A stretch of 64,000 nt of DNA. It comes from Oreocharis arfaki. Taxonomy: Eukaryota > Chordata > Aves > Passeriformes > Paramythiidae. This document shows positions 28,101-43,100 of this stretch, one piece after another (the stretch's first letter is position 1; every line of letters begins with the position of its first letter). Made by a program: the position numbers and the translations under genes. The notes under the pieces were generated by a model that worked only from the letters and a program-made list of their open reading frames with translations, was not told the DNA's origin and ran no database searches. The stretch spans positions 310,001-374,000 of the forward strand of contig VZRR01007600.1 of NCBI GenBank assembly GCA_013398015.1, read 5' to 3'.

Positions 28101-31100
28101 ATACGTGCTTGCACAGACCACAGAGGGAAAGGGATTGGTTTAGCCCAGCCTTCCCTTCTTCAAGCAAGAAAAACCTCTGCCTGAATACTGTGTAGTGGAC
28201 AGCAACCAACCACACCCCTCCCCCCACCAACTTCTGCTGGGGAGGGCTGTCTCTGCCCACTTCCAGCAAAGGAAGAATCTTTCTGCCTTCCCCAGCCTCT
28301 TTTTTGTTGCTGGTTTCTTTGTGTTGTTGTCTTAAGTCTAGAGCACTGAACAAAGCAGGAAGGCATCCTCAGGCAGCCAGAGGCCTCTCTTCTTCTAAAG
28401 GATGCCAGAGCTCTCAACCACAGATACTATTTTTGGGTGGAGTCCATGCAAACCATTCACATCTCTGAAGGACACAGGCACGGAGGAATCACACCAGCTG
28501 CTTGTGTGACCCATGGAGGAGACAGACTGTTTTGGGAAGCTGCCTTGAAACATTCCCTTGGGAGAGTGTACTTTTTGTTACCGAGTAGTTAGGCTAGCCT
28601 AAGGAGTATCCATAGAGTGGCAAAACAGGGAAGACTACAGCTGGATATTGCAAATTCACTGCAGCATGTCTTAGCACAAATCGACACGAAACAACTGCAT
28701 GCCGTGCCAGTGGGTGGCTGAATTGATGTGTATTTCAAGTCCTGTGCAACAGAAAGACAGACACTTTCAGAAAGCTGCGATTTTGCACAACCATGTATGT
28801 TATACACCATAACTGTGTATGCCACTACTTAAGACTGATGCTACTGATACTAAAAATGAAACAGGCAACTCTTCATCAACTTCCTGCAGTAAGGTAAAAC
28901 AGTTGGAGGCAAGCACTAAGCAGCAGCCCTGTTTTTATTTCAAGAAACATATGTTTACAGCTCTGTTGTGAAAAAAATCGAACTGCCTGGAGCAGGACTT
29001 AGTGTTATTGCTGCTGCTCCTTTATAGCACACTGTGCTCCCTGCCCAAACACTGCCTACACCTGCTGGGAGCAGCCGCTGCCCCACCAGCTCACATCTGC
29101 ACAGATGAGGCAGAAAAAAACCCCCAGAAATGGACGAAGCTGCATTAGGAAGACAAGGCAAGCCCACAGAGCTGAGGCTGCAAGGTTTCCAGTTTAACCA
29201 AATAGCGTGTTCAGTCTCCTATATCCTGCACTGTTCCAAAGGCACTCCTAAAGCTGTCGATAATCAGTATCCAGGGAGCTTAACTCATACAGCCACATGG
29301 CAACAAAAGAATTACTGCAAAGAGAAGAAATGGACTTTTAAAAGAAATGGTTTATATAATAAAATAGAGAAGCACAAGAAGTGATAAGGCTCTTATTAAA
29401 AATGATGGGGAAAGGAAATTAAAAGCAAGGTTGCGCCCTTTTCTTTTGGCCTTTCTATCTAATTAAGTGTTTCTTTACATAAGGCTAGAAGAGTGCTTTT
29501 ATTTTTTATCTTTTATTCTGTGTCATTTCTAGAGACTTTTTTGTTGGTGGGACAAGGCTACTCATGTGTCTTACCACCTAGAAAAGTTATTTTCTTTTGT
29601 ACTCTGCTTGCAGAGGGAACTATGGGCCCTGATGGAATTAATCCAAGAATTCTCCAAGAGCTGGCTGGTGTCATCACAAAACCTCTCAATTTTTGGGCAG
29701 TCTCGGGAATCAGTGAAGTCCAGGATGACTGGAAGCTGGTGAACATCGCCCCAGCTTTCAAGAAGAGCAAGATGGAGGACCCTGGAAACTACAGGCCTGT
29801 CCCTCTCACTTCAGTGTCTGGTACAGCTACGAAGAAGATTATTCCAGGAGGTACTGAATAACAACTGAAAGTCAACGCAGCCACTTGTCACAGCCAGCAT
29901 GGCTTCATGAGAAGGAAGTCCTGTTGACCAAGGCAAGCCAGTTGATGTAATCTTCTTGGATTTCAATAGATCTTTCAATACTGTCTCTCACAGTATCCTT
30001 CTGGATAAAATGTCCAGCACACAGCTGGATAAACACATCATGTGATAGATGAGCAACTGCCTCATTGGCTGGGCACAGTTATAGTGAATGGGGAGACATC
30101 AAAATGATGACCTTCACTAGTGGGGTTCCACAGGGTTCCATCCTTGGTCCAGTGCTCTTCAACATCTTCATTAATGACTTGGACGCAGGACTGGAAGGGA
30201 TGCTAAGGAAGTTCACAGGTGATACAAAACTGGGAGTAGCTGCTGACTCCCACCAAGGCAGGGAGGCCCTACAGGGAGACCCTAACAAATTAAGAGAACT
30301 GGGCAATCAGCAACCTCATGAAGTCCAACAAAGAAAAGGTGCTGGACTCTGCATCTGGGATGGGACAACCCTGGATGTATGGACAGACTGGGGAATGAGA
30401 TGCTGGAGAGCAGCACTATGGAAAGGGACCAGGGGGCCCTGATGAAGGGAAAGTTGAATATGAGTCAGCAGTCCCCCGGCAGCCAGGAGGGCCAGCTGTG
30501 TCCTGGGGGGCATCAGGCACAGCATCGCCAACCAGGAAAGAGAGAGGACGGCCTTACCTTGAGTATTGTGTACAGTTTTGGGAGCCACAATATAAGAAGG
30601 ATATAAAGCTATTGGAGAGTGCCCAAAGGAGGGCAACAAGGATGGTGAAGGGACTTGTGGGGAAGCCATATGAGGAGCAGCCAAGGTCACTTGGTCTGTT
30701 CAGACTGGAGAAGAGCAGACTGAGGGGAGACATCATTGCAGTCTGCAACTGCTTTGTGAGGGACAAAGCAGGGGCAGGCACTGATCTCTTCCGTGTGGTG
30801 ACCAGTGACAAGCCCTGAAGGAATGGCCTGAAGTTGTCAGAAGTTTAAGTTGGACCTGAGGGTGGTTGGGCACTGGAACAGACTCCCAAGGGAAGTGGTC
30901 ACAGCACCAAGCCTAAGTTCAAGAAGCATTTGGACAACACTCTCAGGCACATGATGTCACTCCTGGGGATGGTGCTGTGCAGGGCCAGGAGCTGGACTCA
31001 ATGATCCTTGTGGGTCCATTCCAACTCAGCATATTCTGTGATTCTGTAACAAATAGTATCTCAGAGTTTTCTAACTGCATCTCAAAGCACCTAAGAGGTG

Positions 31101-34100
31101 AAACAAGGATTTGTTCTGCTTGCCAAAAGCAGTAAGCACCGAAGTTTTTTAAACAATTTTTCTGAATGCCTATCAGACTAGGCATAAATGTCCTTCTGCA
31201 GTGGCTGACACTTCAGCTCTCCTCCTTGTTGGAAGAAGCACTTCTTGAACGAGTAGAAGTGTATCACTACCTGATCTCACAAATGCCTCCACACTGACTC
31301 CACTAACTTCATATCACTGAGGAGTATTTCTTCCTCTCACAGCTCGCTTACAGCACATGCTACCAAATCCAGTGTCTCACTCTACACTGATTGAAAGGGA
31401 AGTTTTGTGGAAGAACTACATGGAACTCATAGTCTTTGTGGGGAACCAAGATGTCTACCTGAAATCCATGCTCTCACAACAAACTCTGCACAAGCTCTTG
31501 GCACAAATGGTTTCCTACATAAGTAAATTTTAAAAAGAAGCCCTCTGTATTCACAGGATGGGACATCAGTCAGAGTCAGTCCTACCCAAACCTCACTGGC
31601 TTAGGAATCAATACAGACTCTGTACAGAGCAGTGATCAGCCTATGCATGTGACTCCTGTCTAGTTTGTTACATTGATAGCACTGCTTAACTCATGCACTA
31701 GTGACATCATTATTTTGCAAGCCTCTGAGGAAAACTTTTTCACGATTTTTCAGCCTTTTTCATGTGTTAATGCTTTTTTAAGAGCTGATATTGCAGCAGC
31801 TGAACTTAATTTGAGAAAGCATTAGAGAGACATGTATGGAAAAATAAATGGGAACAAGCTAGGGAGCTGGCTTCCAAGTATTTCAGTGCATACTTCCTCA
31901 AAAAATTAGCTTAGAATTTGCATGCTAAGTTGCATATATGATTCTTTCCCTTAGCACTACGCCATCTTTTTGCCTTGGAGTTTTTAAGACTGTTAGATAT
32001 TGTTAAACACAGTAACAGGCTTTCCTAAATCCTGCAAACAGACTTATCGTATGAAAAGTTCTGAGTGCTGTAGGCCTCTGATCTGTGAACATGCAACAGA
32101 TTCACAGATCCGTTATTTAAACTATAAATAATTTCATGAAACAAGCAATAATGCTTCTCAAATGTCCACCAAACTGTTGAACTGACAGACCATCCTGTGA
32201 GAGTATCCATCACTGAACTGACTTTAATTAGTCTCCAAAGTACTTATTGATCAGCCATCAAGCATGCACTGAAAAAAGAGAGCAAGGTTGTAATTTTGCA
32301 GATGCTGAACTGTCATCATGATATTTACTGAATTTCTCCACTGTAGGGAACTAGCACTGTTAAATGCATACTAGTACCTTTATAAAATTAAATATTGAGT
32401 TTATCTCCTATTAATTTAGCAGGTTTATTCTGCTGATCCAGTGATGTAAAATATAGATTTCTGACAGATGATTGTGTCAGACTACAAGCAGATGAAAAAG
32501 ATTACGCTATCCTAACTATGTACTCTCACATTTGTAGGTGACAGACTGTTCACTTAGTAGTATAAACATCTCAATTTGTGTGCCAAAGTTTCACCGTCAT
32601 TTGTAAGAGCTCAGCAAATAGGCTTAAGGCAGAAGATAGTATTTATCACAGGGAAGGGCACATTTGAGTACATCCGTAGATAATTATTTTATTTAAACCC
32701 ACAGTTGTTATCTAGGCAAATCCATCAACAAGACAGTAATTAGTGCTGTACTTCTGTGGGCTGTAAGAAAAAAATGTTCCCACAGCAAAGGACTGGCTTT
32801 CCTTTTCTACATGCATACTTCTTTTCCAGAAAACTTCTCAAACCAAAGCAAGACTGAAAGCTACAGCTAAAATATATTGGAATTATTGTGTTAACATGTA
32901 CTTTATTTTTATAATAAAACTGCATAATTAAGAGCTTTTTCATAGTGTTTCTCAGGAAATGGGAACTTCCTGGAACAGTAGCTCATCTCCGGTGCAATTA
33001 TCATGTTTGAATTGTTTTAGAATTGTCTCTGCTAAGATGTGAGTTCTTATCAGAAGGTGGAGTCACAAGGGTTTCATTAAATTGGGTTAGTTAGTGCTCT
33101 GCACAAGAAATAAGTAAAATCTTATGCCAATTTTACCACACCAGTGGCCTCTAGCAGTTAAGCAGGCTCAGTACGAGCTGTTGACAGCATTCTGTTCACT
33201 CACTTCCAAGCTGAACTCTGATGTGGTTTTAGGAATTATCACTTATATATTACTATCAATACAGGATTACTGATTTCACCTTCTCAGATCTCTGATGTGC
33301 TACAGTAAACTGAACTTTTTAGAGAGAATTCAGATTCTGTGCTACTTCAGCAAAAGAAAAAAACAAAATCTTGCAGCAACCACCTTGAGAAAATAAACAA
33401 CCAATATTTTTAAAGAGTAAGATAAATCAATGGAAAACACAAGTGGCACAGCAGCCCTGTCTTTTTTAACATCGAAGTTGCTTTGGACTGTCCCCATTTT
33501 TTCATTTTTCTGAGAGCTTTACATTTGCATTGCTCGTGAAGTGTGTGATGCCAGTAGGATTAATCTGAAAAGCCAAGTGGGAGACATGAAGATGTACTTT
33601 TATGATGTGCATCACTCTTCTCCACCATTTGCCCTCGGTCTTATTACTGGAACAGCTCTGTATTTTTAGCAAAGTTGTGACCTCCCTGACTTCTTTAGAG
33701 GACATTTATGAATATGTCCTGACCCCCAAATAAGTCCAGTGAAGACCTCTCTCCAATACAAGAAAAGAGTCTGCCTACCTTCTGCTCCCTATCATTCCCC
33801 ATCACTCAGGTACTACTGTTATATACCACTACTTGATCTGACAATGCAAGGTATTTTAGCTTCCCGGAAAAATGGAAGAAGAGTTTGACTGGGGAGTTTT
33901 CTCTCTTGCAAAGATGATCTACTGCAAAGTCAATAATCAGTTGTTTCTTTAAGTCAACATGTAAGAAGATTTCTAAATCAGTCAGTTCCCAAAACAACAA
34001 CCCAAACATCATACAGATTGCCATTTGACCAACTTTTCTACCTGTAAATGCCAGGAAAAACTCCTATCTGTAACCCCACACAACTAACTGAGCTCCCCTT

Positions 34101-37100
34101 TCCCCATCCCCCCTCACTCAAAAGATACACCTCATTGTAGTTTCTATAGTCTATATTCTTATGTAAAACACGGGACTGATTGCTAGCCTGCACTGGCTGG
34201 AAGTGTAGTAAGGAGAGGAGTGCAGCTGCTGGGATGCTGCAGACCTGAAAATACCAACTGGCTGGCACAGCCACAGAGAAACCAGGCATAGTTATAAGCA
34301 CTCACCAGTCATAATTTACTGAGCTTACAAAGATACAGAATGAAGCTTAGCTGTTCAATAGTTTTTAGCATGGTATTTTCAGTCATAATTCTAAAACGTG
34401 TGCATACAATTGAAAATACAGTTTTAAAATGCATTTTTATTAGTCATAAAACATGTAGAAAATGTATGTAATGTGACATTAAAAAAAAACTTTACATAAA
34501 AGAGATGGAAAACTAAGAACTGTGGTTTCCCTTACAAAATTCTGATTATTCCAGCAAAATAAGCCTGCTTTGTTCACAGTTCTATGAACATCTGCAGTTG
34601 TGGTTCACCTGCTTCTGTTCTTATTTTTTCAACAATCCTGTACATGATGAGTTGTTTTAATGAGGATGGCACAAGCCAAAGGCCTTAATTTACAGACCTT
34701 TCTTGTAAGATAAGGAATGATGATAAGACATAACCAGATTATTAACCTTCTTCATACATATTAAAAGCTCTGATACTTGCCTCTCACTCAAAGACTTTAG
34801 AGGTATTTAAATTCCAATATGATTTCACATTTTAAGTTACACTTCATGAAGGCACCCTTCCTTTCAAAAAAACAGAACTAAGTAGTAGGGAGAGACTTCA
34901 GTATTAGTATATTACTCACAGATCTGAAATTAATTTGCTTTTTTTTTTTGGACACAAAGATTTATCTCACAGTAGTAAGACCGAATTTTCTTTCTTTTAC
35001 TTTTTTCCCTCTATAAATCATGGGGCAAACAAGAAAATGACGTCTCCTTTTTGTAAGTGACTGAGAAAATGTAGCTGCTGGAGATTAAAATTGTCAATAC
35101 TTGTTTTGACAAGGCCACTATGATCTTACTCTGTACACAGTAAATGTCATACAGAATTAAAAACCTGAGCATGAGGTTCCCATCTGTATAGACACTGTTC
35201 TATCTTTATGTACATGAGCAGATATAATACACAGATATGGTGATGACCATTCTAAACATGCAAGCAAGTGAAACAGATGCTACTCTGCACCATACTGTCA
35301 CTTTATTATGAGTGGGCTTTATTTAGCTAAATGTGGACATGTACAGCTGACCAAGCCCTTTGCAATCAATGAAAAGCTGGACAACGAAGTTAACAGAAGA
35401 GATCACTTAATCTCACGCAGATTCTTGCATCTGATTAAAGGGGTCTCATCTCCCCATATTAGATTTCCAGGGACTTTAACTGGAACCCAGATAGCATGCT
35501 AAGATATTTGCATCTACAATGCAGATGTCTGAAAATCAGGTGAAGTAAATTCCATCCCAAGAAACCATCTTGCAGTAGCAGCCTGACTCAAATTGTAGAC
35601 AAATCCAGAATTTTTATAACACCAAAAATATTCCCATTTAAAAAATAAATCTTAAATTCTGAGAAAGGAATTAGCATGCACAGGAAACCATAATATGGAA
35701 GTCAATACCTGATTAAATCTGTAACCATCAGTGTGAAGACATAGCACTAGTGTGAAGAAAAAGACTGACAATACTGAAGTCCAGTCCTGCAGATTTTCAC
35801 TGGTACTTCAGAAAAATGTTTCAGCACATGCTTCAGTTTCCCTACCCTGGGAGCATAGGCACCAATCCCAAGCCTTGCCAGACACTGGAGTTATGCAACA
35901 GTTTAATTGAAACAAGACTGTATCTTCGGGGCTTATTCAGCGCTGAAGTCCCACTTGTGCCACGGCTCCTGCAGTCGCTGATGCCCTGCAGCTGTGTGCA
36001 CTGTCTGCGGCTATCGCTACTTTGCAGAAGCTGATCCCACAATACTTCACTGACTACAGGCCTCAGCCAAGAAGGTTTTCCAGTATCACACCCTACAAAA
36101 TCAGTCGTGGTTTCAGACAAAAAAAGCCCCAAAGAAAATCCCGAAGGAAGAAAAAAAGTGGTGGTTAGGAAGGTTTTGGGAATATGTGTCCATAGCAATT
36201 CAAAAGAACTGAGGGCAGTAAGACAAGACTAATTTTCTCTGGATCTCCTTTTTGCCACCTAAGTTGTTCTTGAGATCAAATGTTCTTCAACCCATCCACT
36301 GATGGCTGCACAATTTTCCCTAGGTCAAAAGAGAAATCATCAAGATGCACAAAAGTAATGTTTGAACTCTGCCTGGAGAGAAGTGGTCACTGATAGCTTC
36401 TTAAACTTCCTTAAGGTCACAAATGTTTCTTGATATCAATATTGTAAGGTTTTTTTATGGTCCTCCAAATCTTGAGGATCGAGAACAGAGCAGTCTAGAG
36501 ATTCTTATGCAGGGTACTGGAGCATATATGTTTCAATTCTTCCAGACAAAAAAAAGAGAATTTAAATGTACAACTTCCTCAATGAGCAGGAATCAACAGG
36601 CTTTTATAAGAGGTGCATATCATCAGTTCCTCTTAGTTCTACAGCTGTATTTTAAAAAAAGAGTAATTCTTGCTTTCTTTCTTTCTCACAACATACCACC
36701 TCAGAAAATAACTGGGGAAATAGTTATCAGGTAGACAAGACATCATTTTGCAGTAACAAGGTATGTAAATGGGTTTCAAACAAGAAAACAGGTTCAGACC
36801 TAAGTTCCCTCAGATTTTCCTAGTAGGTCTTGCCAGAATATTCTCAGTGTTTTTTCCTTGACCTCTCTAAGTGGTATGGAAGCCTACAAAACCCTCTGTT
36901 TTTCTTTTCATTATTTACTTATCCCAGTCAGGGATGGAGGAGGGCCCATAAGTAACATTTAGACAGTACAGCACTGAATCTGCAAACACCCATGATTTTC
37001 TTATCGAGTGTAGTTCTCAGGTAAAACCAAGCAGATGGCAGCATGGACAATAACAAAGCAGAAAAGAAAGCTTTGCTCTGGCAAGCTCTGAGTAGAAATG

Positions 37101-40100
37101 TCTCATTAATAAACAACAAAATTTTTAATAAACTGGCTTAGCAGAGTCTGGGGGGAAAAAAGTGTTGAAAGTAAAGAGTAATCCTGAAAGCATTAGCACA
37201 TGTATTCTAAACAAGTGAGTAGTCTTTTCAAAAATGTAGTTTAGGCTTGTATAAAAGACAAAAATAAGTATCTCCACTGGGGGTAACTCAGTCAATGAAA
37301 GTCCACTTAAAGCTTACAGAAGTAGTCTGATATGGAATTTGTGTAAGATAAGCTAGGTAAGTAACTATACTTACTGTGTAAAGCTCGTTAAGTACTTTCA
37401 TTAAGTCTTCATGAAGCTGAAATGAAATCTCTTTACTCTGTAATTAAAAAAAAATCATTAGAAAAGGGCATGTAAAAGCTGCAGCATACATTTGCTTCTT
37501 GATATTTATAATCATTGTTCATCCTAGACAGTGAATGCAATGTTGCTCACAAAAATCATTCTGAATTACAGTGCACTAAAAAGAGTGATTCAGGGATGCA
37601 GAGGCAGACAGATAACATCTGGACAGAGGACTTCTACAAGGAAACCCAGAAGTAATCTGAGATATTTTTCCCATAAAGCATCAGGAAATTAGGTGCCAAT
37701 AGAAAGGGTAAAGTTCAAGATCAATGTTTTTAATATAACAAACTGTATACTGTTTCATAACTGCTATGATATATACAAAAACTAAACCATGCAGAACGTG
37801 ATATTCTAGAGGGACATCCTGCCGAATTTTACATCTAGGATAGACTTTGTTTCTCAGCACATGCAACTATCTAAATATTTATGCAGGAAATAATTGCGGC
37901 TCCTCTTTGAAACAAATGCCCAACTGCATAATATTCCACAGAGTGGGCTGCTAAACCAGCTTTGTTTAGGTTTTCTGGACTGTGACTTTACTTTCATCCT
38001 GACCCAGAAAAAGAGAAATGCTTAGCAATAGTTATTATTAAAGCAAATATGTCAAAACAAGAGTATTTAATTGGAGTCTCATTGAAATATATTCCTTTGT
38101 TAGTTTTCCACAGCAGTTCAATTCTATGAAAATGGTGGCAACTGTGCAGGAGTTGAAGGCATTTGTATCACAGCCTTTGGAAAACAGCTACAGAACAGAG
38201 CTACGGGACTTGGCAAACAGCCTGGCTACATTTCTTCTCTGATGCTCAGCATTCTAACATCCATGCTGGAAATGTCAGATTTCTTTTTTCTGTGAATAAA
38301 TTGATAATTAGTCTGGCTTCTAAAAACTCCAACTCCATGATAGATAATGGCCTTTAGCTATGAGAAGTACTTTGTATCTGTACAGAAGCCAAAGGAAAAT
38401 CCTCAGGGACAACTCATCTCCAAAGCTGCTAACACATACTTGGCCATCACTAAAACACCTGCAGGAATAATGGCTTCTGAATGAGAATTTCCAGCACAAT
38501 GTCCACGTATGAGAAGAAACCACATCAGGCATCCCACCCACTGTGTCTTCCAGAAGGATGAAACTAATAGATACAGTAGCTCAGATACAAAATTTCGTGG
38601 TTTTTTCTCCTGCTCCTACTATCCTACTTTAACTCTGGGAAGTATTTTAAGGCACCGGTCATATCACTTATCAGTATTCACTCCAATCCTTATATTCAAG
38701 ATGGTTTTTCACTGACAAGAAGCTAGGAATAGAATTTAAAAAACACTCCAGTGAAATTCTTGTATTCCCAAGGGCATTAGCTCTAGTAGCTAAGGCACAG
38801 TAAGACAGCTGCTCTGAAGCTGAGGTACACAGAATTACTATGAAACTTTCCTTATTGCTTTTACTTTTCAAAGTCTGGTATTTTCATGAGGTATGCATTA
38901 GTTCTGAAGTATCTAGAACACAGGGCTTACTACTTCCATTTCTTTGCAAATATCAGATTATTTTCATCTAATAAGAAGGACAAAATTTCATGTATGTAAC
39001 AGTGCACGGAGTGCTTATGAAGAATTGGAAAAGGACCGCAAGTTTGCAAGCTGCTGCAGGGAAATGCCGTAAAACCTTTAGTAAAAATTCTCAATTGCTT
39101 TTCGTTGCTTTACATTGGCACCCTGCCTTTAAAAGTCAGCAGCACAGCCCTAACACAGCTTACATACCTCCTCAAAGCTCCAAGTGGAGGGCACCTGTTT
39201 ATTCTTGGATAGCTGCCTCTATAGTGCTGAATATGAGTGGTTTTTAAATTTTACTTTAGCAGAAAGAAAGGCAAAACATACAAATAAGATGTTTGACATT
39301 AAGATGAAAGTGCACATATGTGGGAGGAAACTCTAGATGAAGTCCAGCTTCAAGCAATTTATCCCTTTCAACTGTTGCTCAAAGCCATCTTGAGGCTGAT
39401 GAGAAGTCAAGCCCCAAATACAACAACAGCAATTCTAAGGCAGGATGCCTTAACCTGGTAGTGAAAAAGTTTGTTTGAGAAGGTGAGACAGAAAACCCCA
39501 AACCAATTTTCTCTTTACCCCTTGAGATTTTGCTGTAAGCAAAGCACATTGAAGGATGCACCCTTCTTTTCTGCTCTTAATGCAGTTCCACCTTAACGCA
39601 GATAGACACCAGATGAGCTGAGGATTTGGTGAATGATCACTATTTAGTAGGACCCATTTCTTCTCTTTGCTCCTTTAGAGCTCTGTCCATCACTGAAACA
39701 CAAGCAGTCCAGCCCTCGGGATTCACTGGCTAACATGCATACATGATCTTTTCCAGGGCAACACAGTGATCAATGGTAAATTTGAAAGCGAATGGAAGAG
39801 ATCACAATACAGAAAGAGGACGGTGCTTTTGTAAAAGGACAATAAGCTTCAAAATGGAAAGCAAAAAGAGAAGGAGGGAGGTGATCAGCAAAACCAGTGA
39901 AAATTGGGAAGTGACAACCTAGCAATGCCACACAACCACCAAGCAGGCATCTTTCCACCACTTCATCTGTGGACTCCAACTCGCAGAGGGTGCCTGTAGT
40001 GGTGGACAATATTTTAGTTGATGCATCTTTCTGATGAAAGATTTTGTAGGAATTGTCCAAAAAACCAAGAAATTTGGTTAAACTTAGCAGTATAAAAGGG

Positions 40101-43100
40101 ATTTATTTTTCAAGAACCAACATATTTTCTATTAGCATTTAAGATCAAGAAATACTGACTCTAGTGGCAAGAGATACGGCTTTTAGTGTGTAATATATGG
40201 TACGTTAGAGCACCAGTTAAGAAGTGCATTTATTTTCAGTGGTTAATTGCCTTCCTATTTCTTGTTTATGCAACCTACTCCCCGCAGTAGAGTTCGGCAT
40301 GTGTGAGTGGTGTGCTCCTCTAGGAGCCTGTCCTCAGGGTACTCAGACAATAGAATGTAAGATGCAGAACACATTTTCCTGGAGCTGAGTTGATAGCTCT
40401 AATCAGGCTATTAAAACCTGACAAACAATCACTGAAGGTGCTTATTTATTCACTGTGTCCCTGAGAAATGCACTACTACCTATTAACCAAAAGAACAAAG
40501 GATATAATAAAAATGCTAGAGCACATGCAAATTCCTGCTAAAAATATTATATGTGTTACAAATCTGGTGCAAGGCATTAAGAGACAGTAGTGTATTTTCT
40601 TCAGCTGATAGCAGGATAGATCACACCTCTGCAACAGACAAGTAAATGTACCTAAACCCTCCTATAAGTATGTGCTCAACTTTCAACACATCAATGGTCC
40701 TACTGATGTTATCGAGACTTGTATTTCTGGATTAAAGTCTGAGAAATTTAAAATTTTATTCCACATTAACGTATTTTCATTGAAGTCTGTTAACATTTTT
40801 CCATCCATTTCAGAGCATAATTTGGCACTCCAGCTTTACTCTTCTTTATTTTAACTGAAATTTAAGAGTCAGTACAGGTCTTCCTGGAACTCTTCAGTGC
40901 CTGTATTTAGCATACACAATGCTACTCAGTTACATCACTTTAGGAAAATATTCTGTGACTATTGCTTTTAAATGAGTCCCTGTGGGAAGTGAAGTGCAAA
41001 CCCTTCTTTTAAGGAGGTTTCATGAGCTGTGGTGACACTAACATAACCAACTCAGCAAAATTTTGTCCTAGACTTGCTGGTCTATAGCAAAAACCAGCTT
41101 TGCTATCCTTTCAAACACTTAAATGTTTAAGAAAATTATGCAAAAAATCTATGTGCCACAATCTGTGTAACATCAAATAGATTCAGTGGGTAGTCATATT
41201 CCTTGTTAAAAGCCAGATTATGGAACTAAAATATTTATTGTGCTTGGTTTCTCCAGCATCTTTTAACTGTAAACATTGGACAATACGTTCATCTTGGTTT
41301 ATGTAGATTTCTGTCCAAGGAAAATACATGTTTATAAATTATAAATATACCGATCTGCTTAAGGATTTTGTGGGTATGTGTTTATACAGTTGATTATTAC
41401 TGCTGGGGTAACCAGAATCACTGCATGAAATATTCTGCATAATACTTTTCCCTTCTGCTTGACATTTCTCTTTATTACTTTATTCTTTAATTGTTCCCAT
41501 GAGGCCAGCTACCCCATCTGCCTGAAGAAACGTGCAAGCATGCAAGGTTTGAACTCCACTACTTCATTTTTGTAATTTTATGTGCAGCACGAAGCCATGC
41601 ATCAACAGCAATCTTACTGCTTTTATATGCCAGCAACTCAAAAGAAGAGATTAGGTGCCTAGCTGAAAGTATGAGGCCTGACATAATGTCTTCCAATAAA
41701 CGCTACAAAATCTCTGTACTAGATCCTATCTTTGTCCCGCATTTAGTACATTTAAACAGATGCCAGTTCCTGACCCCTGGAAAAAAAGAATGACAAATAG
41801 CTCCTGGGAGAACAAAATTAATGAGTATCTACACATTAAGGAGGCCAGACTAGACAGCAAAGCCATGTACAATCAGGTACCTGAATACAACACATCCTGT
41901 CCCATCAGACCATGTAGAGTACAACCAGTAGGGATCATTTCCCCAGAACAATCCCAATGCCCAGATGCACATGAAAGGAAAAACCAGAATGATGAAGAAC
42001 AGAGAGCGAGACAAGGACAAGGTACAAAGACTAAGGAGCACAGACACCCTCATCACTACATTTTACCAGATCATCACTGGCTATTGCACACATCTTTTAC
42101 AGAAGAAGTAGAAAAAAGGGTTGCTACAAACTTATGGCTTATGCTATATCCCACATAGAAGAGGGAACAAAACAATAGTCTAGTGGTAAGCATGGTCAGG
42201 AAACGAGGCAGTTATTTGATCTTTTCTTTACTACAATTCAAGCTGGAGTCAAGATACAAATCAAACAATACTCCTCTAGAAAATGTTGGGTTCACTTCAC
42301 AGAAAATTCATTTGAGAACCAACATGCCCAGCATGTTTCCAGCAAGATGGAAAAAGTCAGTAATGTCTACAACTGAGAAGCAGAATGGGAAGTCCCATCC
42401 TCTTGGGAGAAGAAAGGGGGAGAAAAATAGACGGAGTAGAAAGAGTCAAGAAGTTTAGGGTGATTACAACTTCGCTGTTGTCTCCCCTTATCTTGCCTGT
42501 GGGCAATGGGGCAATCCACTCTGTTACACTTTCCCTTTCTGCAGCAGCAAGACTGGGGTTTCAGAGCAGCACAATGAAGATCTGTTCTGATCATGGACTC
42601 AGGGTAGGTACTTACTCCCCAGACTTGGAAATGGAGTAAAGCACCTTGCTGCTGCAGATGGAGAACTAAAACAAGGTACAAAATAGTGATGAATAACACC
42701 ATTAGATTAATAAGCTGTAAGATACATAACTAAAATATCTAATCATTGAATATAGAGAAGCTTGACTAACTGGTATCTGTAAATTATAGAATCACAGAAT
42801 TGTAGACATTAAATGCTCTTGAGTGCAATGCTGTGAGAGCCAACAGAGTACAGACATTTCCTGCTCTTGACCACGAAGCAGTAAGACACTAAGCATGCAT
42901 TTGTTAGTCTGTTTTTAAAATCTTCATATTACTGCTTTTCTTGTTATTTGTATTTATTACTTATAAGAGATAGAGTACATATTTCACAGAACAGTATGAT
43001 CAGATTCCAATGTAGAAGTATCTGCAGGAGACGGTTTGTCTCTACTTTAATTCAAAATCTGCGAACAGCAAACAAATTCCATATGCTTTCATAGGCATAG

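Noticed and set aside
41760..42158. 132-codon plus-strand open frame
   Set aside because: No recognisable domain, no clear splice context, and composition that looks like translated non-coding DNA (many His, Gln, Pro). It lies antisense in intron 3.
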